Source: an uncultured Planctomycetota bacterium (GTDB taxonomy: Bacteria > Planctomycetota > UBA1135 > GCA-002686595). From it: a stretch of 32,113 nucleotides of DNA. Below, piece by piece: positions 19,760 to 29,040 of the stretch. The stretch is from NCBI GenBank assembly GCA_903928115.1, contig CAIYPP010000028.1, positions 1-32,113 of the forward strand, given 5' to 3'. The notes under the pieces were generated by a model. It was not told the DNA's origin. It worked only from the letters and a program-made list of their open reading frames with translations, and did no database searches. The position numbers and the translations under genes are program-made. Position 1 is the first letter of the stretch. Each line of letters opens with the position of its first letter.

Positions 19760-21466
19760 ATGAACTACCAACTCTCCCTAGCCGCTCTCGTTGCTCTCGC
19801 TCCGCTGTCCGTCGCAGGCTCCCATTCCGTGGAGCCGTCGCCGAGCGTGGGTCGCATCGCCGAAGAGAGCGCCGACGCCCGGATCGAGAAGGGGCGCGCG
19901 TTGCTCGCGCAAGGCAAGGTCGCCGAAGCTCAGGTCGAGTTCGATGCTGCGGCCGCTGCGGAGCCCGGCGTCAAGACGAGCGTGTGGGTCACGCGCGGCT
20001 GGATCGCCGGCCTGCGCTTCGATGACGCGCTGCTCGCGATCGACGAGCTCAAGGCGAAGAAGGCGTCCGCGGGGCTCGTCGACTACCTCTACGGCATGGC
20101 CTTCTTGGGACAGGCGAAAAACGCAGTCGCGACAGGCGCGGCGGGGCAGTACACGCAGAGCCAGTTCGAGGACGCGCTGCGCAGCCTGAAGAAGGCCGTG
20201 AACGCCGACGCGGCGCGCTTCGCGGACGCGTGGCTCGCACTCGCGGAGGCTGCGTTGTACGCCCAAGACCTCGAGGCGGGCCGCGAGGCCGCGGAAAAGG
20301 CGCTCGCCTTCGACCGCAACAACCCCGAGGCGCAGGTCATCCTAGGGCGCGTCCACTTCTCGGCCTACGTCGCGGAGCAAGACGCCGCCGCGAAGGACAA
20401 GCTCTGGAACTCGACCTACGCGGCTTTCGAGAAGGCGATCGTGCTGCTCGGAACGCCGGATGTGATCGCGCGCCAGTCGCTGCTTGCAGATGTGCACGTG
20501 CGGATGGGCTACCTCAAGGGCTGGAAGGAGGACCGGGTCGGGGCAGGCGCGAGCTTCGCCAACGCCGTGGCTTGGGATCCTTCGCGCGTCGACTTCCCGA
20601 AGGCGTACGCGCTGCTCGGCTCGGTGGGTTTCCTCGCGATGTGCGAAGAGGGCAGCGCGCGCTTCTCGGCCCGCGCCGGCGAGAACGACGCGCGCAACGC
20701 GACAGCATCGTGGTGGCGAGGCTATGCGCAGTTCGAAAATGCGAAGTGGGCCGAGTGTGAGGGCTCCTTTCGCAACGCCGTGCGCCTGTGGCCGGCGTTC
20801 ACGAACTCGTGGTACTACGTCTACCGCGCTGCGTTCTCCCAGCAGCGCTACGCCGAGGCGATCGAAGGCCTCGTCAAGTTCCGCCAGCTCGACGCGGAAG
20901 GGCTCGTGCAGACGATCGCGGGCGACCTCGACCGCAACCGCAGCGTGCTGAACGGCCTGATCGCGTGGTGCGCGGACACCGAGAAGCAAAAGGGCCCGGC
21001 ACGCAACGAAGACGCCGCGATGATCTGCGAGCTCTTCACGCGCCTCGAGCCCGAAGAAGCTCGGCACTGGAACAACCTCGGGCTCTTCGTCCGCGACCAA
21101 GGTGATGCGCTGCGCATGAAGCGTGGCGCCAAGCCTGATCCCGAGGTTCTGCAGGAGCTGTGGGACCGGGCGTATGCGGCGTACGAGCACGCACTCGAGC
21201 TCAAGCCCAAGGACCCGAACATCGTCAACGACACGGCGGTGATGCTGCACTACTACCTGAACCGCGAGTACGACCGCGTCGAGGAGATGTACAAGCTGTC
21301 GAACCAGCTGGCTCTCGCCGAGCTCGCGCGCACGGACATCTCCCCCGATGACCGCGCGGTGGTCGAAATCGCCAAGCGCGACTCGGCCGACAACCTGCGC
21401 CGCCTCAAGAAGTGGCAGGAGCTCGTCCAGCAGCAGCCCGACCTCAAGCCGGAGCAGGTGCGCTGA
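19760..21466 (+). CDS. secreted TPR-repeat protein
   Basis: 568 residues. A signal peptide (about 1-19, LSLAALVALAPLSVAG) is followed directly by TPR units: ARIEKGRALLAQGKVAEAQV, then AWLALAEAALYAQDLEAGRE with NNPEAQVILGRVHFSAY, and near the C-terminus AYEHALELKPKDPNIVNDTA. The segment EEARHWNNLGLFVRDQGDAL is also TPR-like. No Cys follows the signal, so it should be periplasmic and soluble rather than a lipoprotein, unlike its upstream neighbour. The two genes are 29 nt apart on the same strand and likely arose to work as a pair. The binding partner and function are unknown. Confidence 0.85.
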   Translation: MNYQLSLAALVALAPLSVAGSHSVEPSPSVGRIAEESADARIEKGRALLAQGKVAEAQVEFDAAAAAEPGVKTSVWVTRGWIAGLRFDDALLAIDELKAKKASAGLVDYLYGMAFLGQAKNAVATGAAGQYTQSQFEDALRSLKKAVNADAARFADAWLALAEAALYAQDLEAGREAAEKALAFDRNNPEAQVILGRVHFSAYVAEQDAAAKDKLWNSTYAAFEKAIVLLGTPDVIARQSLLADVHVRMGYLKGWKEDRVGAGASFANAVAWDPSRVDFPKAYALLGSVGFLAMCEEGSARFSARAGENDARNATASWWRGYAQFENAKWAECEGSFRNAVRLWPAFTNSWYYVYRAAFSQQRYAEAIEGLVKFRQLDAEGLVQTIAGDLDRNRSVLNGLIAWCADTEKQKGPARNEDAAMICELFTRLEPEEARHWNNLGLFVRDQGDALRMKRGAKPDPEVLQELWDRAYAAYEHALELKPKDPNIVNDTAVMLHYYLNREYDRVEEMYKLSNQLALAELARTDISPDDRAVVEIAKRDSADNLRRLKKWQELVQQQPDLKPEQVR

Positions 21467-21491
21467 TCGCGCGCCGCGGCGAGCGACCTCC

Positions 21492-22526
21492 TTGGAGCTC
21501 CCTGTCCGAATCCTGCGTGGCGCGCCGCGTGAACCGGTGCTCTCGGTCGACGGCGCCTTCGACGCTCCCGGGCTGAACCTGAGCCATTGGCCGGGCAACC
21601 GCACGCCCGCGGAGTTTCGCCACGACCTTTCCACGGGCTCGGCGCTCGCGTTTGCGCGGCTCCCTGCCGCCGAACGCGCGCGCTGGGCTGGCGGCGCTGT
21701 CGCGATCGCGAACAACCACTACGACACGGACGGGACCTGCGCGCTCTTCGCGGTGCGATACCCCGCGCTCGCGCTCGCGCACGAGCGTGAACTGCTCGAC
21801 GCTGCGCGCGCGGGTGACATGTTCGCGTTCCCCAGCGAGCGCGCACTCGCGATCGATGCGATCGTTGCGGCGTACGCCGATCCTGCGCGCTCTCCCATCG
21901 CGAGCGAGCTCGCGGGGCTCGACTCCCTCGGCCGGCATCAACGCGCGACCGAGGCACTGCTCGCGCTGCTGCCGACGCTCCTCGCCGACGACCTGACCCC
22001 GTGGAAAGCCCTGTGGGGCGAGCGTGTCGAGCGCGCCCTCGTCGAGCGCGGCGAACTCAGCACGTGCCTGCGCGACGACCTCGTGCACCTCGACTGGACC
22101 GTTTGGACCGCCAAACCCGACGCGTTCATCGCAGGCGCGCCCGGTCGCCACGCGCTGTTCGGCTCGACCGAGCAAGACCGCGTGCTCTTCGTACAAGAGA
22201 CGTCGCGCGGAACCCTCGCGCGCTTTCTCATCAACACGCTCTCCTGGTTCGACCTGCCCAGTCGCCCGCCGCTGCCGCGGCCGCAGCTCGAGCTGGCCGC
22301 GCAGAGGCTGAACGCACTCGAGAGCGCATCGATGGACGGCGAGCTCGCATGGCGCGCGCAGCCGACGGGCTCGCCCTCTCCGGAGCTATGGTTCGGCGTC
22401 CCCGAGCTCGAGCTCTTCGAGGAGCACAACCTCGCGCTGCGTGGAAGCCGCCTGTCCGCGGCGACGATTCGACGCGTGCTCGCCGAGGTGCAGCGCGACG
22501 CGCTGGTCGCCGAACTGCCGCAGTGA
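21492..22526 (+). CDS. conserved hypothetical protein with a DHH-like motif (possibly DUF6687)
   Basis: About 344 residues from the TTG at 21492; the open frame extends further upstream, overlapping the TPR gene, so the start is uncertain. No signal peptide or membrane segment is seen, so it is probably cytoplasmic. The N-terminal part carries LNLSHWPGNRTPAEFRHDLSTG and then IANNHYDTDGTCALFAV. This blend recalls the DUF6687 family from memory, which I cannot check. The NNHYDTDG core resembles the N-terminal metal-binding motif of DHH phosphoesterases, where His and Asp hold manganese, but the rest of the DHH signature is not obvious. It follows the TPR gene by 25 nt and is probably in the same operon. 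Confidence 0.7.
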   Translation: MELPVRILRGAPREPVLSVDGAFDAPGLNLSHWPGNRTPAEFRHDLSTGSALAFARLPAAERARWAGGAVAIANNHYDTDGTCALFAVRYPALALAHERELLDAARAGDMFAFPSERALAIDAIVAAYADPARSPIASELAGLDSLGRHQRATEALLALLPTLLADDLTPWKALWGERVERALVERGELSTCLRDDLVHLDWTVWTAKPDAFIAGAPGRHALFGSTEQDRVLFVQETSRGTLARFLINTLSWFDLPSRPPLPRPQLELAAQRLNALESASMDGELAWRAQPTGSPSPELWFGVPELELFEEHNLALRGSRLSAATIRRVLAEVQRDALVAELPQ

Positions 22527-22579
22527 AGCAGCGAGGGGACGCGCGGCATCGAAGCCGCACGCCCCCGCACCACTTGCCG

Positions 22580-22600
22580 GAGCTCGCAGGTCGCGAGCTC
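22580..22600. terminator. inverted repeat between convergent genes
   Basis: GAGCTCGC (22580-22587) and GCGAGCTC (22593-22600) form a perfect 8-bp stem with a 5-nt loop, 3 nt past the mscL stop and 53 nt past the stop of the convergent plus-strand gene. Its place suggests a shared terminator for both, although no T-run follows on either strand. Confidence 0.4.
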
Positions 22601-22603
22601 GCG

Positions 22604-22960
22604 CTACGACTTCTTCGCTTCGCCCGCGGCGCGCATGCGATTGATCGAGCGCACCATCAGGAAGATCGCGAAGGCGACGATCACGAACTCGAGCAGCGAC
22701 TGCAGCAGGTTGCCGTAGCCGAGCACCGGGGCCTTCGCCTCGAGTGCCTTCTCCAGGCTCTCGTACTGCTTGCCGTCGAGCGCGAGGAAGCGCCCCTTGA
22801 AGTCGACGCCTCCCGTCAAGAAGCCGACGATCGGCATCAGCATGTCGTTGACGATCGAGTTGACGATCTTGCCGAACGCGGCGCCGATCACGACACCGAC
22901 CGCGAGGTCGATCGCGTTGCCCTTGACCGCGAAGTCGCGGAACTCCTGCATCATTCCCAT
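22604..22960 (-). CDS. mscL: large-conductance mechanosensitive channel MscL
   Basis: 118 residues, slightly shorter than the usual 130-150. MscL is a homopentameric inner-membrane valve that opens under membrane tension to release solutes in osmotic downshock. The N-terminal amphipathic helix and TM1 are typical (EFRDFAVKGNAIDLAVGVVIGAAFGKIVNSIVND), including the pore-lining glycines. The periplasmic loop is short, followed by TM2 (about 83-107, LLEFVIVAFAIFLMVRSINRM) and a brief charged cytoplasmic tail. It lies 25 nt downstream of the DUF481 gene on the same strand, so the two are probably co-transcribed. Confidence 0.97.
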   Translation of the reverse strand: MGMMQEFRDFAVKGNAIDLAVGVVIGAAFGKIVNSIVNDMLMPIVGFLTGGVDFKGRFLALDGKQYESLEKALEAKAPVLGYGNLLQSLLEFVIVAFAIFLMVRSINRMRAAGEAKKS

Positions 22961-22985
22961 GGTGCAAACTCCTTCGAGGGGGCTC

Positions 22986-23771
22986 TCAGAACTTCCAGCC
23001 GACCGAGAGGAGGTAGCGGTTGTCGACGCGATCGTTGCCGGCGACGGGGGTGTTGTCGTAGTCGAGCACCCACTTGAAGGACGCCAGCATGTTCTCGCTC
23101 AGCTTGGCGTCAGCGGTGAGCTGGGAGCGGCCGTAGACGTCCTCCCCTTCTTCGACCGACGGATAGATCTCGAGGATGTGGGTGAAGCTCCAAGTGTCGC
23201 TCGCCTTGTGCGCCGTGTTCGTCGAGCCGCGGATCGTCAAGTCGTCGGTGTCCGTCGCCGCGTTGTAGTCCGTGTCGATGTAGGCGAGACCGGCCTCGAC
23301 CGCAAACTTCCACGCGTCGGTATCGAGGTACTGATGACCGAGGCCCGCGCCGGCGGTCCAGCGCAGGCTGATGTCCTGGAGCAGGTCGTTCTCCGCCGTC
23401 GCCAATCCGTAGGCGTAGGTCTTCTCCGCGAAGAAGTAGTCGTACTTGCCGCGCCCGAAGGTCTTGCGGTCGGTGAGGACCCATCCGGCACCGGTGTTGT
23501 TGTTCTCCGCGTAGACCCACAGGAAGCCGAGGGTGAAAGCGTCCTTCTCGCGCTTGAGCGTCGCATCCGCGCTCGCATTGGCTTGGCGCATCTCGGAGTT
23601 GCCATCCGTCATCACGAAGCCGGCGGAGATGTTGCCGGTCCAAGCCGGGGCCGCGGGAGCGGCCGCCGCGTCTTGGGCGATGGGAGCGGTGGCAAGGGGC
23701 GTGACGGCGGGCGCGGCCTCCGCGGCGTGAACGGCGGCGAGGAGCGCGAACTGAACGAAGGGCTGGAACAT
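22986..23771 (-). CDS. DUF481 outer-membrane beta-barrel protein
   Basis: 261 residues. After a signal peptide (cut probably after HAAEA, about residue 19) and an Ala/Pro linker comes a repeated strand pattern with aromatic ends: WTGNISAGFVMTDGNSE (the DUF481/YdiY opening motif), DAFTLGFLWVYAENN, KYDYFFAEKTYAYGLATAENDL and so on, ending in GWKF with a C-terminal Phe, the usual outer-membrane insertion signal. The family is widespread in Gram-negatives and its role is not well defined. It precedes mscL by 25 nt, so both may respond to envelope or osmotic stress; that link is inference. Confidence 0.88.
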   Translation of the reverse strand: MFQPFVQFALLAAVHAAEAAPAVTPLATAPIAQDAAAAPAAPAWTGNISAGFVMTDGNSEMRQANASADATLKREKDAFTLGFLWVYAENNNTGAGWVLTDRKTFGRGKYDYFFAEKTYAYGLATAENDLLQDISLRWTAGAGLGHQYLDTDAWKFAVEAGLAYIDTDYNAATDTDDLTIRGSTNTAHKASDTWSFTHILEIYPSVEEGEDVYGRSQLTADAKLSENMLASFKWVLDYDNTPVAGNDRVDNRYLLSVGWKF

Positions 23772-23911
23772 GACGTGGAACCTTGAGTGGATGGGAGAAC
23801 GCTCCGCGCCGACTGCAGCACGGAGCGAAATCTGCTGGAGAGGCTAGCGATATTGCCGCGGCCGCGTCCAACGCGGCCGCAGCCTTGAGGAATGCGCAGG
23901 CCCCGAGACGT

Positions 23912-24583
23912 TCAGGGGCGCACGAGGCTGGGCTCGTTCTTCGCTCCGTTGCCGTTGCCATGGGCGTCGCGCAAACGACGCAGTGCGCCTGCGTCGTGAG
24001 GGATCAGCTCGTCGCGCGAGGGCTCGAGGCCCGCGAGCGAGAAGACGCGCTCGAGCAGGCGCACGCGCTCCTGCATCGGGAGGCAGTCGACCGGGATGTA
24101 CGGAATCGCGAACATCTCCAGCATCAGCTTGACCATGCCGTCGATGCGCAGAACCTCCTCCCACGCGACGCCCGCACGGACGCCGTCGTCCGCCAACAGG
24201 TCGCGGTGCGGGCGGATGAAGAAGACGAGCCCTTCCTTGACCGACTCCATGTACGCGGCGAGCCGCGGGTCGGTGGCGAGCTTGTTGAGCACGCGCGCGT
24301 GGTGCGCGGCGTAGGCGAGGTTGCAGAAGGCGCGGTCGGACACGAACGAACCGGTGTACTGCGCCTCGGCCGCGATCTGACGCTCGAAGACCTCGGTCTG
24401 ATAGCGGTCGACGACATCGAGGCGCGAGCGCATCGCGTCGAGGTGCTCCTCCATCTCGGCCAGTACGCCGCGGGCCACCTCCGAGATCATCGGAAGGCCG
24501 TATTGGTCGCGCACCCAGCGCGCGAGGGTGGTCTTGCCGGTGGAGTGGGCGCCGACGAAGTAGATGCGGAGCGGTCGCTGCAT
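23912..24583 (-). CDS. AAA_28 / NadR-like P-loop nucleotide kinase
   Basis: 223 residues. It opens with a Walker A (GAHSTGKTTL, about residues 11-20) of the type found in the nicotinamide riboside kinase part of NadR and in AAA_28 proteins, followed by ISEVARGVL and, at about residue 86, SDRAFCNLAYAAHH, where the family has its catalytic Asp-Arg pair. The middle segment (VFFIRPHRDLLADDGVR) fits the family's substrate lid. There is no nucleotidyltransferase domain, so it is a stand-alone kinase-like ATPase; the phosphate acceptor is unknown. It lies 88 nt downstream of the MFS gene on the same strand. Confidence 0.8.
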   Translation of the reverse strand: MQRPLRIYFVGAHSTGKTTLARWVRDQYGLPMISEVARGVLAEMEEHLDAMRSRLDVVDRYQTEVFERQIAAEAQYTGSFVSDRAFCNLAYAAHHARVLNKLATDPRLAAYMESVKEGLVFFIRPHRDLLADDGVRAGVAWEEVLRIDGMVKLMLEMFAIPYIPVDCLPMQERVRLLERVFSLAGLEPSRDELIPHDAGALRRLRDAHGNGNGAKNEPSLVRP

Positions 24584-24671
24584 GGGGTCACCTCTGGCCC
24601 GTTGCGGGCCGGGGGCGAATCCTACCTGTGGTGGCCGATTCGTCTACCCCACCCAAGATATTGTGGATAAC

Positions 24672-25883
24672 TCAGGCCTTGGAGGCCCCTGCCGACGGTC
24701 GGAGGGCCAGCAGACAGAGCCCTAGGAGCGCGGCGGAGCCGAGGAACAGGCCGCGCACCCCGACGAGCGTGCTGAGAGCGCCTCCGAGCATCGAGGCGAC
24801 GGCGATCGCAAAGGCCCGAGCCGCGAACACGACGCCGATCGCCCCGCCGCGCTGGGACGCAGAGGACTCGGCCGCCGCGACCCCGAAGGCGAGCGGAGCC
24901 GAGCCCGCCATCGCGACCCCGAAGAGCACGCGGGCGGCGAGCAGGACCTCGTAGCTGGGCGCGAGCCCCTGCACGACGAGCGCCACGGCACACAGGGCCG
25001 AGCAGCGCCGCAGCGCCGGGTAGGCGCCCGTGCGATCCCCCAAGCTGCCCCACAAGGGCATCGAGACCAAGTTCGCCGCTGACATCGAGAAGAACAGCGC
25101 GGCCGTGCTCGGCGCGAGCCAACTCCACCACGACTCGACGTCGCGGACGTAGAGCTCCATCAGCGGGTTCGTCGCGCCCATGCCGAATTGCAGGAAGAAC
25201 AAGAGGAGCATCGAGGCGCGCAGCGGGCCGTTCTCCCGCAGCTCCCCGACGTCGCGCAAGAGCATGCCCAGCGCACGCGTCGGCGAGAGTCTCGCGCCGT
25301 CCGTGCGACGAGTGCTCGAGTCCTCGTGTGCAAAGAAAAACACGACGAGCGCGGAGAAGAGCGAGAGCACCGCGACCGCGAGGTACACCTCTGCGATGCC
25401 GAACCGATCCCGCAGCAACTCCCCCACGAGCGGCCCGAAGATCGCGCCGACCACCATCGAGGTCTGCAGCCGCCCGCTGACACGCGACTGAGCCTCTGCG
25501 GGCGCCTGCACGCTGACGAGCGTGATGCTCGGTGCGACGAAGCCCGAGAACAGTCCCTGCGCGATGCGCAAGAGAAGGAGCTCCCACGGCGTGCGCGCAA
25601 AGCTCATCGCGCCGACGAAGAGCGTGATCGCGAGCATCGAGCGCAGGATCATCACCCGTCGACCGACGCGGTCCCCGAGCGCGCCCCACAGCGGGCTGGA
25701 GATGGCCGCACACAAGGGCGCCGCGCCATACAGCACGCCGGACCACGTCGCGATCGCGTCGCGGTCGGTGAGCCCGAGGTGCTCGAGCTGACTGGGGAAG
25801 AACGGCAGGAACGCCATCATCCCGACAGCCGTGACCGTATTCGCCAGCCAGACGGCGGCGAAGGTGCGCTTCCACGGAGACAT
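24672..25883 (-). CDS. MFS transporter
   Basis: 403 residues, about 12 predicted membrane helices, the standard length. MFS proteins are inner-membrane secondary transporters. The loop between helices 2 and 3 has the family's motif A (GALGDRVGRRVMIL), and it repeats in weaker form in the second half (LWGSLGDRTGAY), showing the usual two-fold build. The opening run FAAVWLANTVTAVGMMAFLPFFPSQL and the pattern of the first half fit the multidrug or small-solute efflux branch better than sugar symporters, but substrate cannot be inferred. Start is the ATG at 25881-25883. It follows the HD-GYP regulator gene by 39 nt and may share its transcript. Confidence 0.9.
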   Translation of the reverse strand: MSPWKRTFAAVWLANTVTAVGMMAFLPFFPSQLEHLGLTDRDAIATWSGVLYGAAPLCAAISSPLWGALGDRVGRRVMILRSMLAITLFVGAMSFARTPWELLLLRIAQGLFSGFVAPSITLVSVQAPAEAQSRVSGRLQTSMVVGAIFGPLVGELLRDRFGIAEVYLAVAVLSLFSALVVFFFAHEDSSTRRTDGARLSPTRALGMLLRDVGELRENGPLRASMLLLFFLQFGMGATNPLMELYVRDVESWWSWLAPSTAALFFSMSAANLVSMPLWGSLGDRTGAYPALRRCSALCAVALVVQGLAPSYEVLLAARVLFGVAMAGSAPLAFGVAAAESSASQRGGAIGVVFAARAFAIAVASMLGGALSTLVGVRGLFLGSAALLGLCLLALRPSAGASKA

Positions 25884-25922
25884 CGAGGCGAGAGAGCGTA
25901 GCGGCCGCGGGGCTCGCCCGCC

Positions 25923-27452
25923 TCAGCCTGCGTTGGCGCGCGAGACCTGGGCCGGCATCTTCAAGATCGGCGCCCCGAGCTCGCCGTCGTCCGCGAGTGC
26001 CGCTCGAATGCGGTCGAACTCGGCCGAGCGCGCGAGGAAGGCGCTCACGACGCGCGGATCGAAGTGCGCGCCGCTGCCGCGCGCGATGAACTCCTCGGCC
26101 GCCGCGTGGGTCCACGCCGCCTTGTACGGGCGCTCGCTCGTCAGCGCGTCGTAGACGTCGGCGAGGGCTAGGATGCGCGCAGAGAGCGGAATCGCTTCGC
26201 CGCAGAGTCCGCGCGGGTAGCCCGATCCATCGAAGCGCTCGTGGTGGCACCACGCGATCTCGAGGCTCGTTGTGAGGAACGGCTGCTCACCGACGGCGGC
26301 GATCACGCTGCGGAGCGTGTCCGCGCCGAGCGTGGCGTGCTGCTTCATCGTCTCCCACTCGGCGGGGTCGAGCTTTCCCGGCTTCAGCAGGATCTGGTCG
26401 GGGATCCCCACCTTGCCGATGTCGTGCAACGGCGCGGACTTCTCGAGCACCGAGATCCACGAGTCGCTCAAGACCTCGCGGAAGTGCCCGTCGCTGCGCA
26501 GGCCCTCGGCGATCAGGCGACAGAACGAGCTGACGCGTTCGAGGTGGCGGCCCGTCTCGTTGTCGCGCTGCTCGGCGAGCTTGGCGAGCGCGAAGATCGT
26601 CGCTTGCTGCGCATCGTCACGCTCGCAGCGGCGCAGGACGTTGCGCGCGGCGACCGAGGCCGAGGCTGCGATCGAAGCGATGAGATCGTGATCCGTGGCG
26701 TCGAGAGCACGCCCTGCGCGCGTGTGGCTCGGCAACTCCAGCCCGCCGAGCTCGCCGTCGGTGGTGACGAACGCGACGCGCTCGCGCTCGAGAACACCGA
26801 GGTCTCCGTGCACTCGCTCGACGCGGCCCGACGTGGCCCGAGGCAGCACGCGGAACTCCACGCGCGCGCCGTCGAGATCGCAGACCTCGCAGGCGGCTTG
26901 CGCCGTCGCTTCGGCCACGCGCTCCAGCGTCTCACAACTGTTCAGCTCGCCCACGAACTGCTGGAGCCGCGCCAAAGCGCGCATCTGTGCGTGGATGCGG
27001 TCTTCGAGCTGTCCGTTCTGCTGCTGCAGAGTGCGACGCGAGCGCGCCTCTGCCTCTGCTTTCGCGCGGACGTCGCAGCGTCGACGGTGCTCGGTGAGGG
27101 CGTCGTGCAAGGCGGCCGAGAGCACGCCGCGCGGACAGGGCTTCTCCAAGAAGCGGAACACGCCACCGTTGTGCAGGGCATCGACGGCCACGTCGAGCTC
27201 CGCGAGTCCCGTGAGCAGGATCGCGACGGTCTCGGGCCAGCGCTCGCGCAGGCGCGCGACGAGCTCGCTGCCGCGCTCCCCCGGCATCTCGTAGTCGCTG
27301 ACGACCACGGCGAAAGGCCCTCGCTGTTCACAGAGTTCGAGCGCCTCCTTGGCACTCCGCGCCGCATGCGCGTCGAACTCGCCGCTGCAGATACGCACCA
27401 AGACGTCGAGGGTCTCGGGGGTGTCGTCGACGAAGAGGATCGGCTCGCTCAC
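25923..27452 (-). CDS. REC-GAF-HD-GYP response regulator (c-di-GMP phosphodiesterase)
   Basis: About 509 residues from the GTG at 27450-27452; an in-frame ATG 72 nt upstream would add a basic tail before the receiver domain, so the GTG is preferred. Receiver domain 1-120: acidic pair Asp9-Asp10, phosphoacceptor Asp53 (VVVSDYEMPG), Thr81 and Lys104 (FLEKPC), all present. A coiled coil (about 130-160) leads to a weak GAF-like domain (to about 300), then HD-GYP with HDIGKVGIPD (His343, Asp344) and HHERFDGSGYP (GYP 411-413) intact, so it should hydrolyse c-di-GMP when phosphorylated. The cognate kinase is not in the window. It sits just beyond the end of the BMC operon, separated by about 200 nt with a hairpin. 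Confidence 0.93.
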   Translation of the reverse strand: MSEPILFVDDTPETLDVLVRICSGEFDAHAARSAKEALELCEQRGPFAVVVSDYEMPGERGSELVARLRERWPETVAILLTGLAELDVAVDALHNGGVFRFLEKPCPRGVLSAALHDALTEHRRRCDVRAKAEAEARSRRTLQQQNGQLEDRIHAQMRALARLQQFVGELNSCETLERVAEATAQAACEVCDLDGARVEFRVLPRATSGRVERVHGDLGVLERERVAFVTTDGELGGLELPSHTRAGRALDATDHDLIASIAASASVAARNVLRRCERDDAQQATIFALAKLAEQRDNETGRHLERVSSFCRLIAEGLRSDGHFREVLSDSWISVLEKSAPLHDIGKVGIPDQILLKPGKLDPAEWETMKQHATLGADTLRSVIAAVGEQPFLTTSLEIAWCHHERFDGSGYPRGLCGEAIPLSARILALADVYDALTSERPYKAAWTHAAAEEFIARGSGAHFDPRVVSAFLARSAEFDRIRAALADDGELGAPILKMPAQVSRANAG

Positions 27453-27610
27453 GGTGGGGTCTCGCGATGCGGATCCTGGGGGGCGGGATCGCTCGAGCGG
27501 ACTTTCGGATCCCCGAGCACCCATCTTGAGCGCCGGTGAAGATCGAGAAAAAGCCCGTGATCGCGCCCGAAATTGGCACGTCGCGGGGCAGCGTGGAGGT
27601 GCCTCGAACC

Positions 27611-27640
27611 GCGGAGCGTGGAAAGAACTTCCCGCTCCGC
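27611..27640 (-). terminator. hairpin at the end of the BMC operon
   Basis: GCGGAGCG (27611-27618) and CGCTCCGC (27633-27640) form an 8-bp stem, with an inner GGAA/TTCC stem and a 5-nt loop. It lies 16 nt past the UPF0210 stop on the minus strand. No T-run follows, so it is a likely but unproven terminator or 3' end stabiliser for the operon. Confidence 0.5.
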
Positions 27641-27656
27641 CGCGAACCGCGCGCGA

Positions 27657-29021
27657 CTAGTTCTTGTAGCTCTGGATCGGCGCGGGGATGCGCCCGCCGC
27701 GTCGGTGCAGGATGCCGCAGGAGAACTTGCCCGGGTCCTGCACGATCGCGGTACCGAGCAGGCCGCCCCACTCGACCGTCTCGCCGGGGCCCTTGCCCGG
27801 CACGGGGATGATGCGCACCGCCGTGGTCTTCGCGTTGACCATGCCGATCGCCATTTCGTCCGCGATGATGCCGGTGAGCGTCGCTGCGCTCGTGTCGCCG
27901 GGCACCGCCACCATGTCGAGGCCGACCGAGCACACGCTCGTCATCGCCTCGAGCTTCGCGAGGCTCAGCGCGCCAACTCGCACGGCTTCGATCATGCCGG
28001 CGTCTTCGCTGACAGGGATGAACGCCCCCGAGAGCCCGCCGACGGACGAGCTCGCCATCGCGCCACCCTTCTTCACGGCGTCCGTGAGCAGCGCGAGCGC
28101 CGCCGTAGTGCCCGGCGCGCCGGTGCGGTCGACGCCGATCAACTCGAGGATGTCGGAGACCGAGTCTCCAGCGGCCGGCGTCGGCGCGAGGCTGATGTCG
28201 ACGATGCCGAACGTCGTTCCGAGACGGCGCGCGGCTTCACGGCCGACGAGCTCGCCCATGCGCGTGATCTTGAACGCCGTGCGCTTGACCGTTTCGGCGA
28301 CCGCGAGCAAGTCGGGCTCGGGCCCGAGCTTCGCGATCGCCGCGCGCACGACACCCGGCCCGCTGACGCCGACGTTGACGACCGTCTCGGGCTCGCCCGT
28401 GCCAATGTGCGCGCCCGCGACGAAGGGGTTGTCCTCCACCGCGTTGCAGAAGCACACGAGCTTGGCACAGCCGAGTCCGCCCTGATCGGCGGTGAGCCGC
28501 GCGGTCTCGAGGATCACGTCCGAAAAGCGCGCGATGGCGCTCATGTTGATGCCCGCCTTCGTCGTGGCGAGCGAAACGGAGGAGCAAACGTGCTGCGTTT
28601 CCTTCAGCGCACGCGGGATCGAGCGAAAGAGCGCGTCATCGGCGTGCGTGAAGCCCTTGTGCACGTAGGCCGTGAAGCCACCGATGAAGTCGACGCCACA
28701 GGCCTTCGCCGCGGCGTCAAGCGCGCGCGCAAAGGGCACGAGGTCGTCGGTGGCGCTCGCCGCAGCCACGTAGCTGATCGGCGTGGTCGCGATGCGCTTG
28801 TTGACGATCGGAATGCCGTAGTCCGCCGAGATGCCGCGCCCGACCTCCTGCAGGTTGCGGCCGTGCTGCACGATCTTCGTGTAGATCTTCTCGCAGGCGC
28901 TCTCGGGGTCGGGGTCGGCACAGTCGAGCAGGTTGATGCCCAGCGTGATCGTGCGGATGTCGAGCGTCTCGAGCTCGATCATGCGGACGGTCTCGAGGAT
29001 CTCGCGGTCGGTGAACGGCAT
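27657..29021 (-). CDS. UPF0210 / DUF711 family protein (PFL-like superfamily)
   Basis: 454 residues, full family length. UPF0210 proteins have no established reaction; the fold is grouped with pyruvate formate-lyase-like glycyl radical enzymes, but no RVxGY radical motif is present here, so a radical mechanism is not supported. Seen: [43 protein letters not shown] [32 protein letters not shown], and the C-terminal [14 protein letters not shown] typical of the family. A cysteine-rich VCFCNAVED is notable. In Firmicutes this gene is often next to a small ACT protein (UPF0237); the same pairing is seen here (19 nt apart). It is the last gene of the BMC operon and could be shell cargo. Confidence 0.9.
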   Translation of the reverse strand: MPFTDREILETVRMIELETLDIRTITLGINLLDCADPDPESACEKIYTKIVQHGRNLQEVGRGISADYGIPIVNKRIATTPISYVAAASATDDLVPFARALDAAAKACGVDFIGGFTAYVHKGFTHADDALFRSIPRALKETQHVCSSVSLATTKAGINMSAIARFSDVILETARLTADQGGLGCAKLVCFCNAVEDNPFVAGAHIGTGEPETVVNVGVSGPGVVRAAIAKLGPEPDLLAVAETVKRTAFKITRMGELVGREAARRLGTTFGIVDISLAPTPAAGDSVSDILELIGVDRTGAPGTTAALALLTDAVKKGGAMASSSVGGLSGAFIPVSEDAGMIEAVRVGALSLAKLEAMTSVCSVGLDMVAVPGDTSAATLTGIIADEMAIGMVNAKTTAVRIIPVPGKGPGETVEWGGLLGTAIVQDPGKFSCGILHRRGGRIPAPIQSYKN

Positions 29022-29040
29022 GACGAACTCGCTCTCGCGC

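Noticed and set aside
27657..29021. UPF0210 protein as an active glycyl radical enzyme
   Set aside because: No RVxGY glycyl radical motif near the C-terminus and no activase gene nearby; only the fold superfamily is shared.
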